From the NCBI GenBank assembly GCA_001001625.1, contig LCKU01000037.1, positions 5,982-15,082 of the forward strand: 9,101 nucleotides of DNA. Reading direction: 5' to 3'. Position numbers and translations under genes: made by a program. A model generated the notes under the pieces. The model made no database searches. It saw only the letters and a program-made list of their open reading frames with translations, and was not told the origin of the DNA. Source of the DNA: Parcubacteria group bacterium GW2011_GWA2_45_30. GTDB taxonomy: Bacteria; Patescibacteriota; Minisyncoccia; Sungbacterales; HO2-52-23. This document shows positions 1 through 5,743 of the stretch, in pieces (position 1 is the stretch's first letter; the number at the start of each line of letters is the position of its first letter).

Positions 1-635
1 GCTTGAGATTCCTGAATTTTTTGACCTATTTTTACTGAGTTTAGAACTTCTTCCATCGCCTCTTTATCTCTTCCTTGATTGGCTAAATATACGGCGCGTA
101 TTGCGCTCAAACGCGCCATTTTACGCCAAACGTTCATATTTGGCAAAATTATATTCGGCGAAATATTTAACGGATCGGCAACGACGGGATCCTGGAATTT
201 TGGCTTAATCGCTGCTTCAGAAAAGTATTCAAATGACTTTGAATTCATGGAAATAATCTCCTCCACGAGTTTATCGTCCCAAATTTTTCCGGAAACCATA
301 TCTATTATTTCACCTGATTTCCCTTTCGGTTCATAAATAGCTTTGTCCAGTTTAATCAAATCAAAATACGCATTTTCACTATCCGCTATAACAACTTTTT
401 TTAACTGCAAATCAACATCATTTATCGGCGCGATGTCCTCTGCAAATAAATTTAAAATACTTGGAATAAAAATAATTACGGCGATTGTGATAATAACAAT
501 TCCGACTAATAACAAAAGGATTTTCTGCCAACCGCGTATTTTGAGAGGCGGCAAAGTAACAGTTTTAGGATTCGTTGAATCAATAACGTCCATAAATTTT
601 AAACTATTGTTGGTTTCCACCGGAGGCGGATACAT
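1..635 (-). CDS. Uncharacterised single-pass membrane protein, 3' end beyond window
   Basis: An open frame runs without a stop from an ATG at 635 to the left edge; 211 residues are visible and the C-terminus is missing. The N-terminus is short and proline-rich (MYPPPVE), then comes a basic stretch and one strongly hydrophobic segment at about residues 38-58 (ILLLLVGIVIITIAVIIFIP). The remainder is soluble, rich in Asp, Lys and Ile, and looks helical near the visible end. This suggests a bitopic protein with a large domain outside the cytoplasm. A second in-frame ATG at 593 is possible, but the ATG at 635 keeps the proline-rich leader and is preferred. No Shine-Dalgarno motif is evident. I do not recognise the family and no catalytic motif is visible. 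It lies 186 nt downstream of the VirD4-like ATPase gene with a large palindromic element between them, so co-transcription is uncertain. Confidence 0.8.
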   Translation of the reverse strand, partial: MYPPPVETNNSLKFMDVIDSTNPKTVTLPPLKIRGWQKILLLLVGIVIITIAVIIFIPSILNLFAEDIAPINDVDLQLKKVVIADSENAYFDLIKLDKAIYEPKGKSGEIIDMVSGKIWDDKLVEEIISMNSKSFEYFSEAAIKPKFQDPVVADPLNISPNIILPNMNVWRKMARLSAIRAVYLANQGRDKEAMEEVLNSVKIGQKIQESQ

Positions 636-656
636 TAAGTAAACCAGTAAGCGACC

Positions 657-810
657 GATGCGATCGAGATATTTTGTGCAGAGCGACAATGGGAGGTCTG
701 ATTTGCTTGGTTCTCCGCCCGAGGCGGAGAAAATCAGACCGACCCTTAGTGAGGCCTCCGCTGGAGAGGCCGAATCGTGTCGCGATGCACAAAATATTGA
801 GATATCGTAT
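657..810. repeat. Large branched palindromic element between two genes
   Basis: This intergenic stretch folds on itself at several levels. The outer arm 669-680 (atattttgtgca) is the exact reverse complement of 786-797. After a 2x2 internal loop, 683-688 pairs with 778-783. Inside are two hairpins. One is 695-704 with 731-740 (ggtctgattt / aaatcagacc), enclosing 712-719 with 723-730 (tctccgcc / ggcggaga) around a 3-nt loop. The other is ggcctc/gaggcc near 753-771. Short imperfect pairing extends outward to about 657 and 810. No T-run follows, so it is not a simple terminator. It could be a structured RNA, a non-autonomous palindromic repeat or a transcript-stabilising element. The short ORFs through it are products of the inverted sequence. 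Confidence 0.6.
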
Positions 811-821
811 TACCGAGCGAA

Positions 822-2303
822 TCATATCATTGGCTCTCCTCCCCCTTTCGTTTCCTCGTTCTTTTCTGCTTTTACCAGCGCCGGGGCTTCTTTTTCTTTT
901 TCCTTTTCGCTCTCTTTTCCCTCCCCTCCTTTTCCAAAAAGCAATTCTTCCTGCTCTTTTTTGAGCATCTGCTTCACCTCCTCCGCCCCCATGGAATATT
1001 TTTTGCGCGACGCATTGATAATCCGCTCTTTATACGAGGCATGCGGCGCCGGAAGCACTTTTAAGGTCTCAGCGGAAAACGGATCGTATGTTTCACCGTC
1101 AATAGTTTCTTTGATATAAAACTCCTGCATGCCCAAATTTATCATGTCTTTGGCCTTAAAAACCGGGGTCATTTCCGCTTCCATCTGCACTGCGTCCTCG
1201 CCTCCCACCCGGAATATCACCAGGGTTGCAGTATTTCCCAAAACCGTAGCCAGCACCTCGGGCAGGAGCTGGGCGGTATATTGGTGCGCAACCGTAATAT
1301 TAACCCCGTATTTTCGCGCCTCGGAAAAAAGATTGACGAAGGAATCGGTAACAAGATTATGAAACTCATCCGCATAAAGATAAAAATCTTGACGCTTGGC
1401 TTCGGGAATTTTAGCGCGCGCCATGCCGGCCTGCTTGATTTTGGTAATGAACATGGAGCCGAAAAAACTTGAATTTTCTTCCCCAATTTTTCCTTTAGAA
1501 AGATTTATAAGGAAGATTTTATCGTTATTCATGATATCCTCAAAATCAATTTTGTTTTCTTTTTGCGCAAAAATATTGCGAAGTTCAGGAACCGAAAGAA
1601 ATTGGCCAAGCTTGTTGACCAAAGGAATGATCGCATCTGTATCGAATTTCTCGGACCAATCCGCAAACTCCACCGCAAAAAAGCGCTTCACCATATCATC
1701 GGTTATATATTCGATGACCTTCTGACGATATGGCCTATCGGTAAGCATGGAAATCATACCGCGCATGGTGGCCTCCGGATAATCAAGCAAGGCCAGCGTA
1801 GTAAAACGGAACACATGCTCCAGACGCGGCGTCCAGTTGGCGCCGAATTGCTTTTCCATTACTTCAATCAATCCCTGCGCCATCTGATGTTTAAGTTCCG
1901 GCGGAACTTTTTCAATTGGATTGAAAGATACCGGCCAATCCATATCCGAAGGATCAACCAGCACCACGTCGTCAATCCGTTCCTCCGGAATATAATCCAA
2001 AATTGCTTCGATCACATCGCCGTGCGGATCAATAAAACAAAGTCCGTGGCCATAGGCAATGTCCTGGCGCACCAAAAGTTCCAAAAACTTTGATTTCCCC
2101 ACCCCGGATTTTCCAACAATATACACATGGCGCCGGCGATCCACCCGCTTAATGCCAAATACGTATTTTTTGGCCTCTAACGGCGCCTCGTAATTCGTGC
2201 GACCAATAAAAGAAACCTCCCGCGGGTCAATCTGCTGATACACCGGGAGTTCGGGCGGCGGCGGCGCGTATTTGGCTAAATGTATTCGTCCTTCTTTGGC
2301 CAT
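822..2303 (-). CDS. VirD4/TraG-like type IV secretion ATPase (HerA/FtsK superfamily)
   Basis: This 493-residue P-loop ATPase resembles type IV coupling proteins, which couple ATP hydrolysis to DNA or protein transfer. Visible motifs are Walker A GKSGVGKS at residues 64-71, the family-typical FIDPHGD at about 90-96, and a Walker B-like YLYADEF with Asp312-Glu313, followed by the region that normally carries the TraG/VirD4 C-terminal ATPase half. The last 50 or so residues are a low-complexity Lys/Glu tail ending in a Gly-rich stretch. No transmembrane segment is present, unlike classical VirD4, which has an N-terminal membrane domain; only a proline-rich leader (YAPPPPELP) precedes the core. 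ATG at 2303 is the first good start; there is no clear Shine-Dalgarno, but a palindrome containing TATAGT lies about 30 nt upstream. No relaxase, VirB4 or pilus gene is seen nearby, so the substrate is unknown. DNA transport is inferred from the family. Confidence 0.88.
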   Translation of the reverse strand: MAKEGRIHLAKYAPPPPELPVYQQIDPREVSFIGRTNYEAPLEAKKYVFGIKRVDRRRHVYIVGKSGVGKSKFLELLVRQDIAYGHGLCFIDPHGDVIEAILDYIPEERIDDVVLVDPSDMDWPVSFNPIEKVPPELKHQMAQGLIEVMEKQFGANWTPRLEHVFRFTTLALLDYPEATMRGMISMLTDRPYRQKVIEYITDDMVKRFFAVEFADWSEKFDTDAIIPLVNKLGQFLSVPELRNIFAQKENKIDFEDIMNNDKIFLINLSKGKIGEENSSFFGSMFITKIKQAGMARAKIPEAKRQDFYLYADEFHNLVTDSFVNLFSEARKYGVNITVAHQYTAQLLPEVLATVLGNTATLVIFRVGGEDAVQMEAEMTPVFKAKDMINLGMQEFYIKETIDGETYDPFSAETLKVLPAPHASYKERIINASRKKYSMGAEEVKQMLKKEQEELLFGKGGEGKESEKEKEKEAPALVKAEKNEETKGGGEPMI

Positions 2304-2331
2304 GATATACGAATAATAACAGATTAGTTAC

Positions 2332-2346
2332 ATCTATACTATAGAT
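2332..2346 (-). promoter_or_regulatory. Operator-like palindrome overlapping a possible -10 box
   Basis: The arms atctata and tatagat are perfect 7-bp inverted repeats around a single base. On the minus strand the palindrome contains TATAGT (2343-2338), a one-mismatch match to a -10 box, which would place the transcript start near 2331, about 28 nt before the ATPase ATG. The -35 region is poor. The same minus-strand 10-mer TATAGTATAG recurs at 7276-7267 at the start of the small zinc-ribbon gene. A promoter with a dimeric repressor site is one reading; chance in AT-rich DNA is another. Confidence 0.3.
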
Positions 2347-2384
2347 AACTTGACCTTAAATTCCCGCCATCCTTAATCCGCGTT

Positions 2385-2424
2385 AATCTTATGCTTACGC
2401 GCGACCGCGCGTAAGCATAAGATT
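2385..2424. repeat. Hairpin repeat copy 1, downstream of the Cas2-like gene
   Basis: A perfect 18-bp inverted repeat with a 4-nt GACC loop: left arm 2385-2402, right arm 2407-2424. It begins 15 nt past the stop of the Cas2-like gene. There is no U-tract on either strand, so it is not a canonical intrinsic terminator. A diverged copy in the same orientation lies at 3025-3064 on the other side of the same gene. Over a 42-nt alignment (2385-2426 against 3025-3066) I count seven mismatches and no gaps. Confidence 0.85.
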
Positions 2425-2438
2425 GACTGTTACATTAA

Positions 2439-2996
2439 CTACTGTATTATATTAAATTTTTGCCGCCAATGCAATGCAGTATCAACCGATTCAGCAATAA
2501 TTTTGCGCACATACGAACGAGCTTGATAAAGTTCAATAATAAAATCGATTTCATCATCGCACGGGTAAGGATGGATGAAGACGCTTTTTTGTAATTCTTT
2601 CAAGCCAAGACGACGAAATTGAAAACGAAGCGCATCGCGAATTTTTTTCTTGGATTCCGGCACATCAAAAATGATTATTCGCCATTTGCCATCCCATCGT
2701 TTCGGCGCAGTAATTCGCATCTCATCAAGTTTATACGTAAGCGCTCGCTGCCTTCCCTCTTCTGAAAGCACAAGTGTCACCGAGCCGTCTTTTTGCTCAT
2801 GCGCTGTTACTAATTTAGATTGATATAGCCTACGTATGGATTGCCAAAGCGATTCACGATTTATCTTGCGCCAATCACTACCGATAAGTTTAAGAATGCG
2901 AAAATAGCGCCGCGGAGTTCCAGAAAGCCCCAGCGCCAATCCGCCTAAGAGTAGAAGCATGATTTTCCTTTGAATTGTTCCGGGTCCTTTTGCCAT
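2439..2996 (-). CDS. PaaX-like protein: winged helix plus Cas2-like ferredoxin domain
   Basis: A 185-residue protein with two parts. Residues about 10-90 look like a winged-helix DNA-binding region, including the hydrophobic stretch IMLLLLGGLALGL, the segment TPRRYFRILKLI and a beta-wing near 65-80 (GSVTLVLSEEG). Residues about 100-185 match the Cas2-like fold found in the middle domain of PaaX regulators: WRIIIFDVPESKKKIRDALR, then a long amphipathic helix and the strand SVFIHPYPC. Asp111 in IIIFDVPE sits where Cas2 proteins carry their metal-binding aspartate. Such proteins are often labelled 'Cas2' in CPR genomes, but no CRISPR array or cas1 is present, so a regulator or an uncharacterised nuclease is likelier than an adaptation protein. 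The hydrophobic N-terminal stretch could be mistaken for a membrane segment. The gene stands alone between two copies of a hairpin repeat (2385-2424 and 3025-3064). ATG at 2996 has no obvious Shine-Dalgarno. Confidence 0.8.
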   Translation of the reverse strand: MAKGPGTIQRKIMLLLLGGLALGLSGTPRRYFRILKLIGSDWRKINRESLWQSIRRLYQSKLVTAHEQKDGSVTLVLSEEGRQRALTYKLDEMRITAPKRWDGKWRIIIFDVPESKKKIRDALRFQFRRLGLKELQKSVFIHPYPCDDEIDFIIELYQARSYVRKIIAESVDTALHWRQKFNIIQ

Positions 2997-3024
2997 ACTT
3001 ATTGGTGATACCTCATACTCTCAC

Positions 3025-3064
3025 TATCTTATGCTTATCCGCGACCGCATATAAGCATAAGGTT
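3025..3064. repeat. Hairpin repeat copy 2, upstream of the Cas2-like gene
   Basis: A diverged copy of the 2385-2424 hairpin in the same orientation. The outer 11-bp arms 3028-3038 and 3051-3061 (cttatgcttat / ataagcataag) are perfect, two apical positions are unpaired, and the GACC-loop tip is kept (3042-3047). One arm position changes from a C:G pair in copy 1 to a T:A pair here, so pairing is retained at that site. It lies 28 nt upstream of the start of the Cas2-like gene. The other intergenic bases up to 3121 are AT-rich, with ataatattttttataat near 3068-3084. Confidence 0.75.
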
Positions 3065-3121
3065 GAAATAATATTTTTTATAATAGCACGGGACAGGAGG
3101 AAATATAAATATTGCATCTCC

Positions 3122-3196
3122 TCATAATACAACCTCCGCATTATAACAACTTTCGTCCCGCCCCAATTCCGTACGAAGTCAGCAGTAAAATTAGGG
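3122..3196 (-). pseudogene. In-frame 3' remnant beyond the stop of the multi-Cys gene
   Basis: After the TAA at 3199-3197 the same reading frame contains two more stops (taa, tga) and then encodes ESCYNAEVVL followed by TGA at 3124-3122. The frame also shows FYC shortly before it (ttt tac tgc). From memory, homologs of this protein end with a phrase of the type FETSYAPxRPEIVYCExCYxxEVV. Here FETSYAP is the last recognisable phrase of the annotated protein and YC...ESCYNAEVV appears downstream, separated by about 27 extra bases and scrambled codons. The simplest reading is that the original 3' end has been disrupted by small indels or an insertion, losing the last CxxC. This depends on my recollection of the family. 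Confidence 0.45.
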
Positions 3197-4831
3197 TTAT
3201 CTCGCGGTTTTTGGCGCGTAACTTGTTTCAAACTCGTTGGGGCAGGAGCTTGAGCCATGAAAATGAGCGGCAGTATTTTTATACATTTCATTCTCTGATG
3301 TTTGGCCGCCGCACACGCATCGGCGCGAATAAAAAATCGCTTTGTTTCTTTGGCTGATACGCGCCTCGTGCCGACAGTCAATACAGGTTCGCGGCGCCGG
3401 AATTCCTTCTTTTTTCAAAAATTCCAATTCGGAATGTATAAGGCGATATGCCCGTCTGCAACTTGCACATTGAATTACTTCTTTTAGAATATCATCACCA
3501 ATATCATAAATTGAATCCGGAATTTTATCAGCAGTCATTGTTATTTCATATTCGCGCCTTGTTGGTTCTTGCCATCTAAATCCGGCTTTCTCTACCTCCT
3601 CTTTCGTGAGAGGAAAATGTTCAATGGCAATAGTTTGATTATAGGCAAACGGAGAAAATTCCGGCGGAAAAAATTCGCCGTATTTATATATTATCTTTCG
3701 AATTTCGTGCTTCGAATTTCGGATTTCAGAGGTGTACGGCATCTCATCCATATGCTTAATAATTTTTTCTCGCAGATTATTAAATTCCTCTTTCGTGTAT
3801 TGCTTGTTTAAAATACAAAATTCTTTTTTCCGTAAACCAACACATCCGAAAAGATTGGACGAAGATGTACAAAACATTGAATATTCCATATCCCGCACAT
3901 CAGGCCAGCATTCCGCGCAAAATTTCAAATTATAAACCTTTCCCCAGCCCGACGTGGCATCTTCATAGGATAATTCCATGCCGTTTCCGCCAACCGTTAT
4001 ATCCATTAAGTCCTTGGACGGGGGCAGCTGAATATATTGCACATATTTCAAGTCCTCGCCTTCGCGCACCAGATACCCATGATATACATTTTTAGAATGA
4101 GTTACGTATTCCCCGGATGAGTTTAAATTCTTAATCCCTTCAATATATTTATTCGGAAATTTATGCCACAAACTTTTGGCTTGATTTCTAATTTTTTCAA
4201 GCTCAATCCGCGAATCAAGCCGGAATGATTTTATTTTCTTCGCATATTCTTCCTGCGCATATGGCACATTGAATATATGATACTGCTTATTCCGCAAATT
4301 TTCATAACATCTTTCACATTTTGCAATATGCGAATTGTCAAAACAAAAAAATGATTTATCAACGGCGTTTCCGTAAGCCGAGTCCTCACTGTAATTTGAA
4401 TTAAAAAGCAAATAGCAATTTTTCACATAGCTCGCATTTGCGGAATAATCGCTGTTCACCATCCCCAATACATCCCGGCTGTATCGCGGCACTACTTTGG
4501 ACAACTCTAAAAATTGTTCAAAAAACGACCGCGAGAAATCATATTCTCTCCCATATTCTCGGGCGTCCCAATCATCCGACCACCATTCTTTTTCATCATA
4601 AACCGTAACCCCGGCTTCCGACGGATACAGCGATAAAATTTCTTTGCCGGATTTCGCGCTTTTTATGCGAAAAAGCTTGCGCTCATTTCTAAACATCATC
4701 CTCCGCACCATCCTGCACTCCGGACACCAGGTCGGCGGCGGGACATGGATTTTCTCGTAAAACACAAAATCTTCCAGTTCTATCCGGAAGTTTTGCTTGC
4801 AATTCTGACATACTCTTGATTCCTGATTCAT
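3197..4831 (-). CDS. Large multi-CxxC (zinc-ribbon) protein of unknown function
   Basis: This 544-residue protein looks like a multi-zinc-ribbon family frequent in CPR genomes; the function is unknown. Cysteine pairs that look like zinc knuckles are Cys8/11 with Cys36/39, Cys172/175, Cys305/308, Cys455/458 with Cys483/486, and Cys505/507 (CVCGG). About 20 cysteines are present in all. Residues 125-180 and 300-340 show repeated Asn/Ser/Cys/Tyr-rich turns (NCYLLFNSNYSEDSAYG; CERCYENL) that suggest stacked short strands, possibly a solenoid; this is inference. No signal peptide or membrane segment is seen, so a cytoplasmic location is likely. The ATG at 4831 follows dsbA by 11 nt and an AGGA lies just upstream, so it is probably translated from the dsbA transcript. 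Two oddities: residues 371-379 (RNSKHEIRK) are encoded by a copy of an intergenic repeat, and the C-terminus seems truncated relative to the family. Confidence 0.8.
   Translation of the reverse strand: MNQESRVCQNCKQNFRIELEDFVFYEKIHVPPPTWCPECRMVRRMMFRNERKLFRIKSAKSGKEILSLYPSEAGVTVYDEKEWWSDDWDAREYGREYDFSRSFFEQFLELSKVVPRYSRDVLGMVNSDYSANASYVKNCYLLFNSNYSEDSAYGNAVDKSFFCFDNSHIAKCERCYENLRNKQYHIFNVPYAQEEYAKKIKSFRLDSRIELEKIRNQAKSLWHKFPNKYIEGIKNLNSSGEYVTHSKNVYHGYLVREGEDLKYVQYIQLPPSKDLMDITVGGNGMELSYEDATSGWGKVYNLKFCAECWPDVRDMEYSMFCTSSSNLFGCVGLRKKEFCILNKQYTKEEFNNLREKIIKHMDEMPYTSEIRNSKHEIRKIIYKYGEFFPPEFSPFAYNQTIAIEHFPLTKEEVEKAGFRWQEPTRREYEITMTADKIPDSIYDIGDDILKEVIQCASCRRAYRLIHSELEFLKKEGIPAPRTCIDCRHEARISQRNKAIFYSRRCVCGGQTSENEMYKNTAAHFHGSSSCPNEFETSYAPKTAR
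3696..3719. repeat. Intergenic-type repeat lying inside a coding region
   Basis: These 24 bases (containing cgaatttcgtgcttcgaa) are the exact reverse complement of 5581-5604 upstream of dsbA. Here they fall inside the multi-Cys gene and encode residues 371-379 in frame. Similar ggatttc/gaattt units follow directly (3720-3728). The flanking protein sequence (MPYT before, YKYGEFFPPE after) reads like normal family sequence, so the repeat looks like an in-frame insertion that the protein tolerates. Confidence 0.8.
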
Positions 4832-4842
4832 GATTCCTGCTT

Positions 4843-5562
4843 CTATTTCTTAAGCTCCGCTTCAATTATGGCTTCAAATTGTGCGTAGGGAAGGGCACCG
4901 GAAACCAAACGGCCGTTTACGAATGTGCCGGGAGTGCCGGTAACTCCAGCGGCCTGGCCGTCGGCTAAATCCTTGGCAACTTCATCCATATATTTGCCGG
5001 AATCAAGACACTGATTGAATTGCGCTATATCCAATCCAATCTCGTCGGCCCATTTTTTTATATTCTCATTGCTTAACTGCTGTTGACGGCTATACAAAAT
5101 ATCATGATATTGCCAAAATTTTTCCTGCTCATCCGCGCACTCCCCGGCCTCGGCCGCCTTTTGCGCAAACTGATGGATGGAGGAGAGCGGAAAATCGCGA
5201 TACACGAATTTTACTTTTCCGGTCTTTACATATTTTTCCTTAATTTGCGGTAAGGTCTCGCTAAACATCCGAGCGCAAAATGGACACTGAAAATCGGCAA
5301 ATTCCACCATAGTAACCGGGGCGCTTGGATTGCCGAGTGCGGGGTCGTCGTCGGCCAAATCTCCAAGAACCTGCGCGGATGAAGCGCTCTCTCCGGCTGC
5401 CGCCATCTTTTTCAGCTGGGGCACAGCCATCCCTCCGCGATTTGAATAAACAACCGCAAACGCAATTAAAGCGCCGGCAACGATAATCGCGGCGGGAATA
5501 AAAAATGTATTTTCTTTTTTATCGCCTGATTTTATCTCGCTTTGTGATTCAAGTTCATCCAT
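4843..5562 (-). CDS. Membrane-anchored DsbA-type thiol:disulfide oxidoreductase
   Basis: A 239-residue thioredoxin-fold protein of the DsbA/BdbD type. It oxidises or isomerises cysteines in exported proteins outside the cytoplasmic membrane. A charged N-terminus is followed by one hydrophobic segment at residues 20-38, then a linker and the catalytic domain. The active site is Cys93-Pro-Phe-Cys96 in FADFQCPFC, and the cis-proline loop is TGTP with Pro211. Two further cysteines, Cys142 (AGECADEQ) and Cys185 (FNQCLDSGKY), occur at positions often seen in this subfamily. The frame stays open to an ATG at 5643, but those 27 extra codons come from a palindrome and a repeat, so ATG 5562 (MDELES) is chosen. 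No strong Shine-Dalgarno is present. The multi-Cys gene starts 11 nt after the stop, indicating a shared transcript. The electron partner (DsbB/VKOR type) is not in the window. Confidence 0.9.
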   Translation of the reverse strand: MDELESQSEIKSGDKKENTFFIPAAIIVAGALIAFAVVYSNRGGMAVPQLKKMAAAGESASSAQVLGDLADDDPALGNPSAPVTMVEFADFQCPFCARMFSETLPQIKEKYVKTGKVKFVYRDFPLSSIHQFAQKAAEAGECADEQEKFWQYHDILYSRQQQLSNENIKKWADEIGLDIAQFNQCLDSGKYMDEVAKDLADGQAAGVTGTPGTFVNGRLVSGALPYAQFEAIIEAELKK

Positions 5563-5580
5563 AAAGTTATATAAAATTCT

Positions 5581-5604
5581 AAATTCGAAGCACGAAATTC
5601 GAAA
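5581..5604. repeat. Intergenic repeat, copy upstream of dsbA
   Basis: Exact reverse complement of 3696-3719. It lies 19 bp upstream of the dsbA start and abuts the left edge of the 5600-5700 palindrome. It is itself partly palindromic (ttcgaa occurs twice). The copy inside a gene at 3696 shows that this unit is not tied to intergenic sites. Confidence 0.8.
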
Positions 5605-5700
5605 CCGACCGCAGGTCGTCCTAAGCAAAGCGAAGGAACTCACAAGTTCCTTCAGTCGCTTTGCTCTTTCAGGATGACTAGTTTTGACGAGTCAGTTTCG
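5600..5700. repeat. 101-bp interrupted palindrome between the FAD gene and dsbA
   Basis: Nested arms pair in order. 5600-5609 pairs with 5691-5700 (cgaaaccgac / gtcagtttcg, one G:T). 5615-5622 pairs with 5671-5678 (gtcgtcct / aggatgac, one wobble). 5624-5632 pairs with 5657-5665 (agcaaagcg / cgctttgct). 5633-5640 pairs with 5645-5652 (aaggaact / agttcctt) around the 4-nt loop caca. A 4-nt bulge and two internal loops interrupt the stem. There is no T-tract after it on either strand. It may stall or stabilise transcripts downstream of the FAD gene, or be a miniature palindromic mobile unit; repeat-rich DNA borders both edges. Confidence 0.7.
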
Positions 5701-5728
5701 GATTTAGAATTTAGGATTTCGGATTTAA
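5696..5728. repeat. Tandem degenerate ggattt/gaattt units
   Basis: Four or five imperfect copies of a 6-10 bp unit (tttcggattt, agaattt, aggatttc, ggattt) lie at the right edge of the palindrome. Related units occur at 3720-3728 inside the multi-Cys gene and at 7004-7030. They resemble the simple-sequence intergenic repeats often seen in CPR genomes. Confidence 0.55.
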
Positions 5729-5743
5729 TTAATAATAATGTGT

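Noticed and set aside
604..825. 73-codon minus-strand frame starting inside the end of the VirD4-like gene
   Set aside because: It runs through the 657-810 palindromic element, and the N-terminus of the membrane protein accounts for its end; there is no family resemblance.
658..1119. 153-codon plus-strand frame
   Set aside because: It is a Ser/Phe/Pro low-complexity shadow of the Lys/Glu tail of the ATPase and of the palindromic element.
2385..2424. Intrinsic terminator of the Cas2-like gene
   Set aside because: The hairpin is strong but has no U-tract on either strand, and a second copy lies upstream of the same gene.
2385..3064. CRISPR repeats beside a 'Cas2' gene
   Set aside because: There are only two copies, separated by a gene of over 550 bp; there are no spacers of regular length and no cas1.
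3013..3381. 122-codon minus-strand frame overlapping the 3' end of the multi-Cys gene
   Set aside because: It is the alternate frame of a gene with strong cysteine motifs, and it passes through the disrupted 3' segment and the hairpin repeat.
5563..5643. Longer dsbA start at 5643 adding 27 residues
   Set aside because: The added codons derive from the 24-mer repeat and the palindrome; the shorter start gives a normal charged N-terminus before the membrane anchor.
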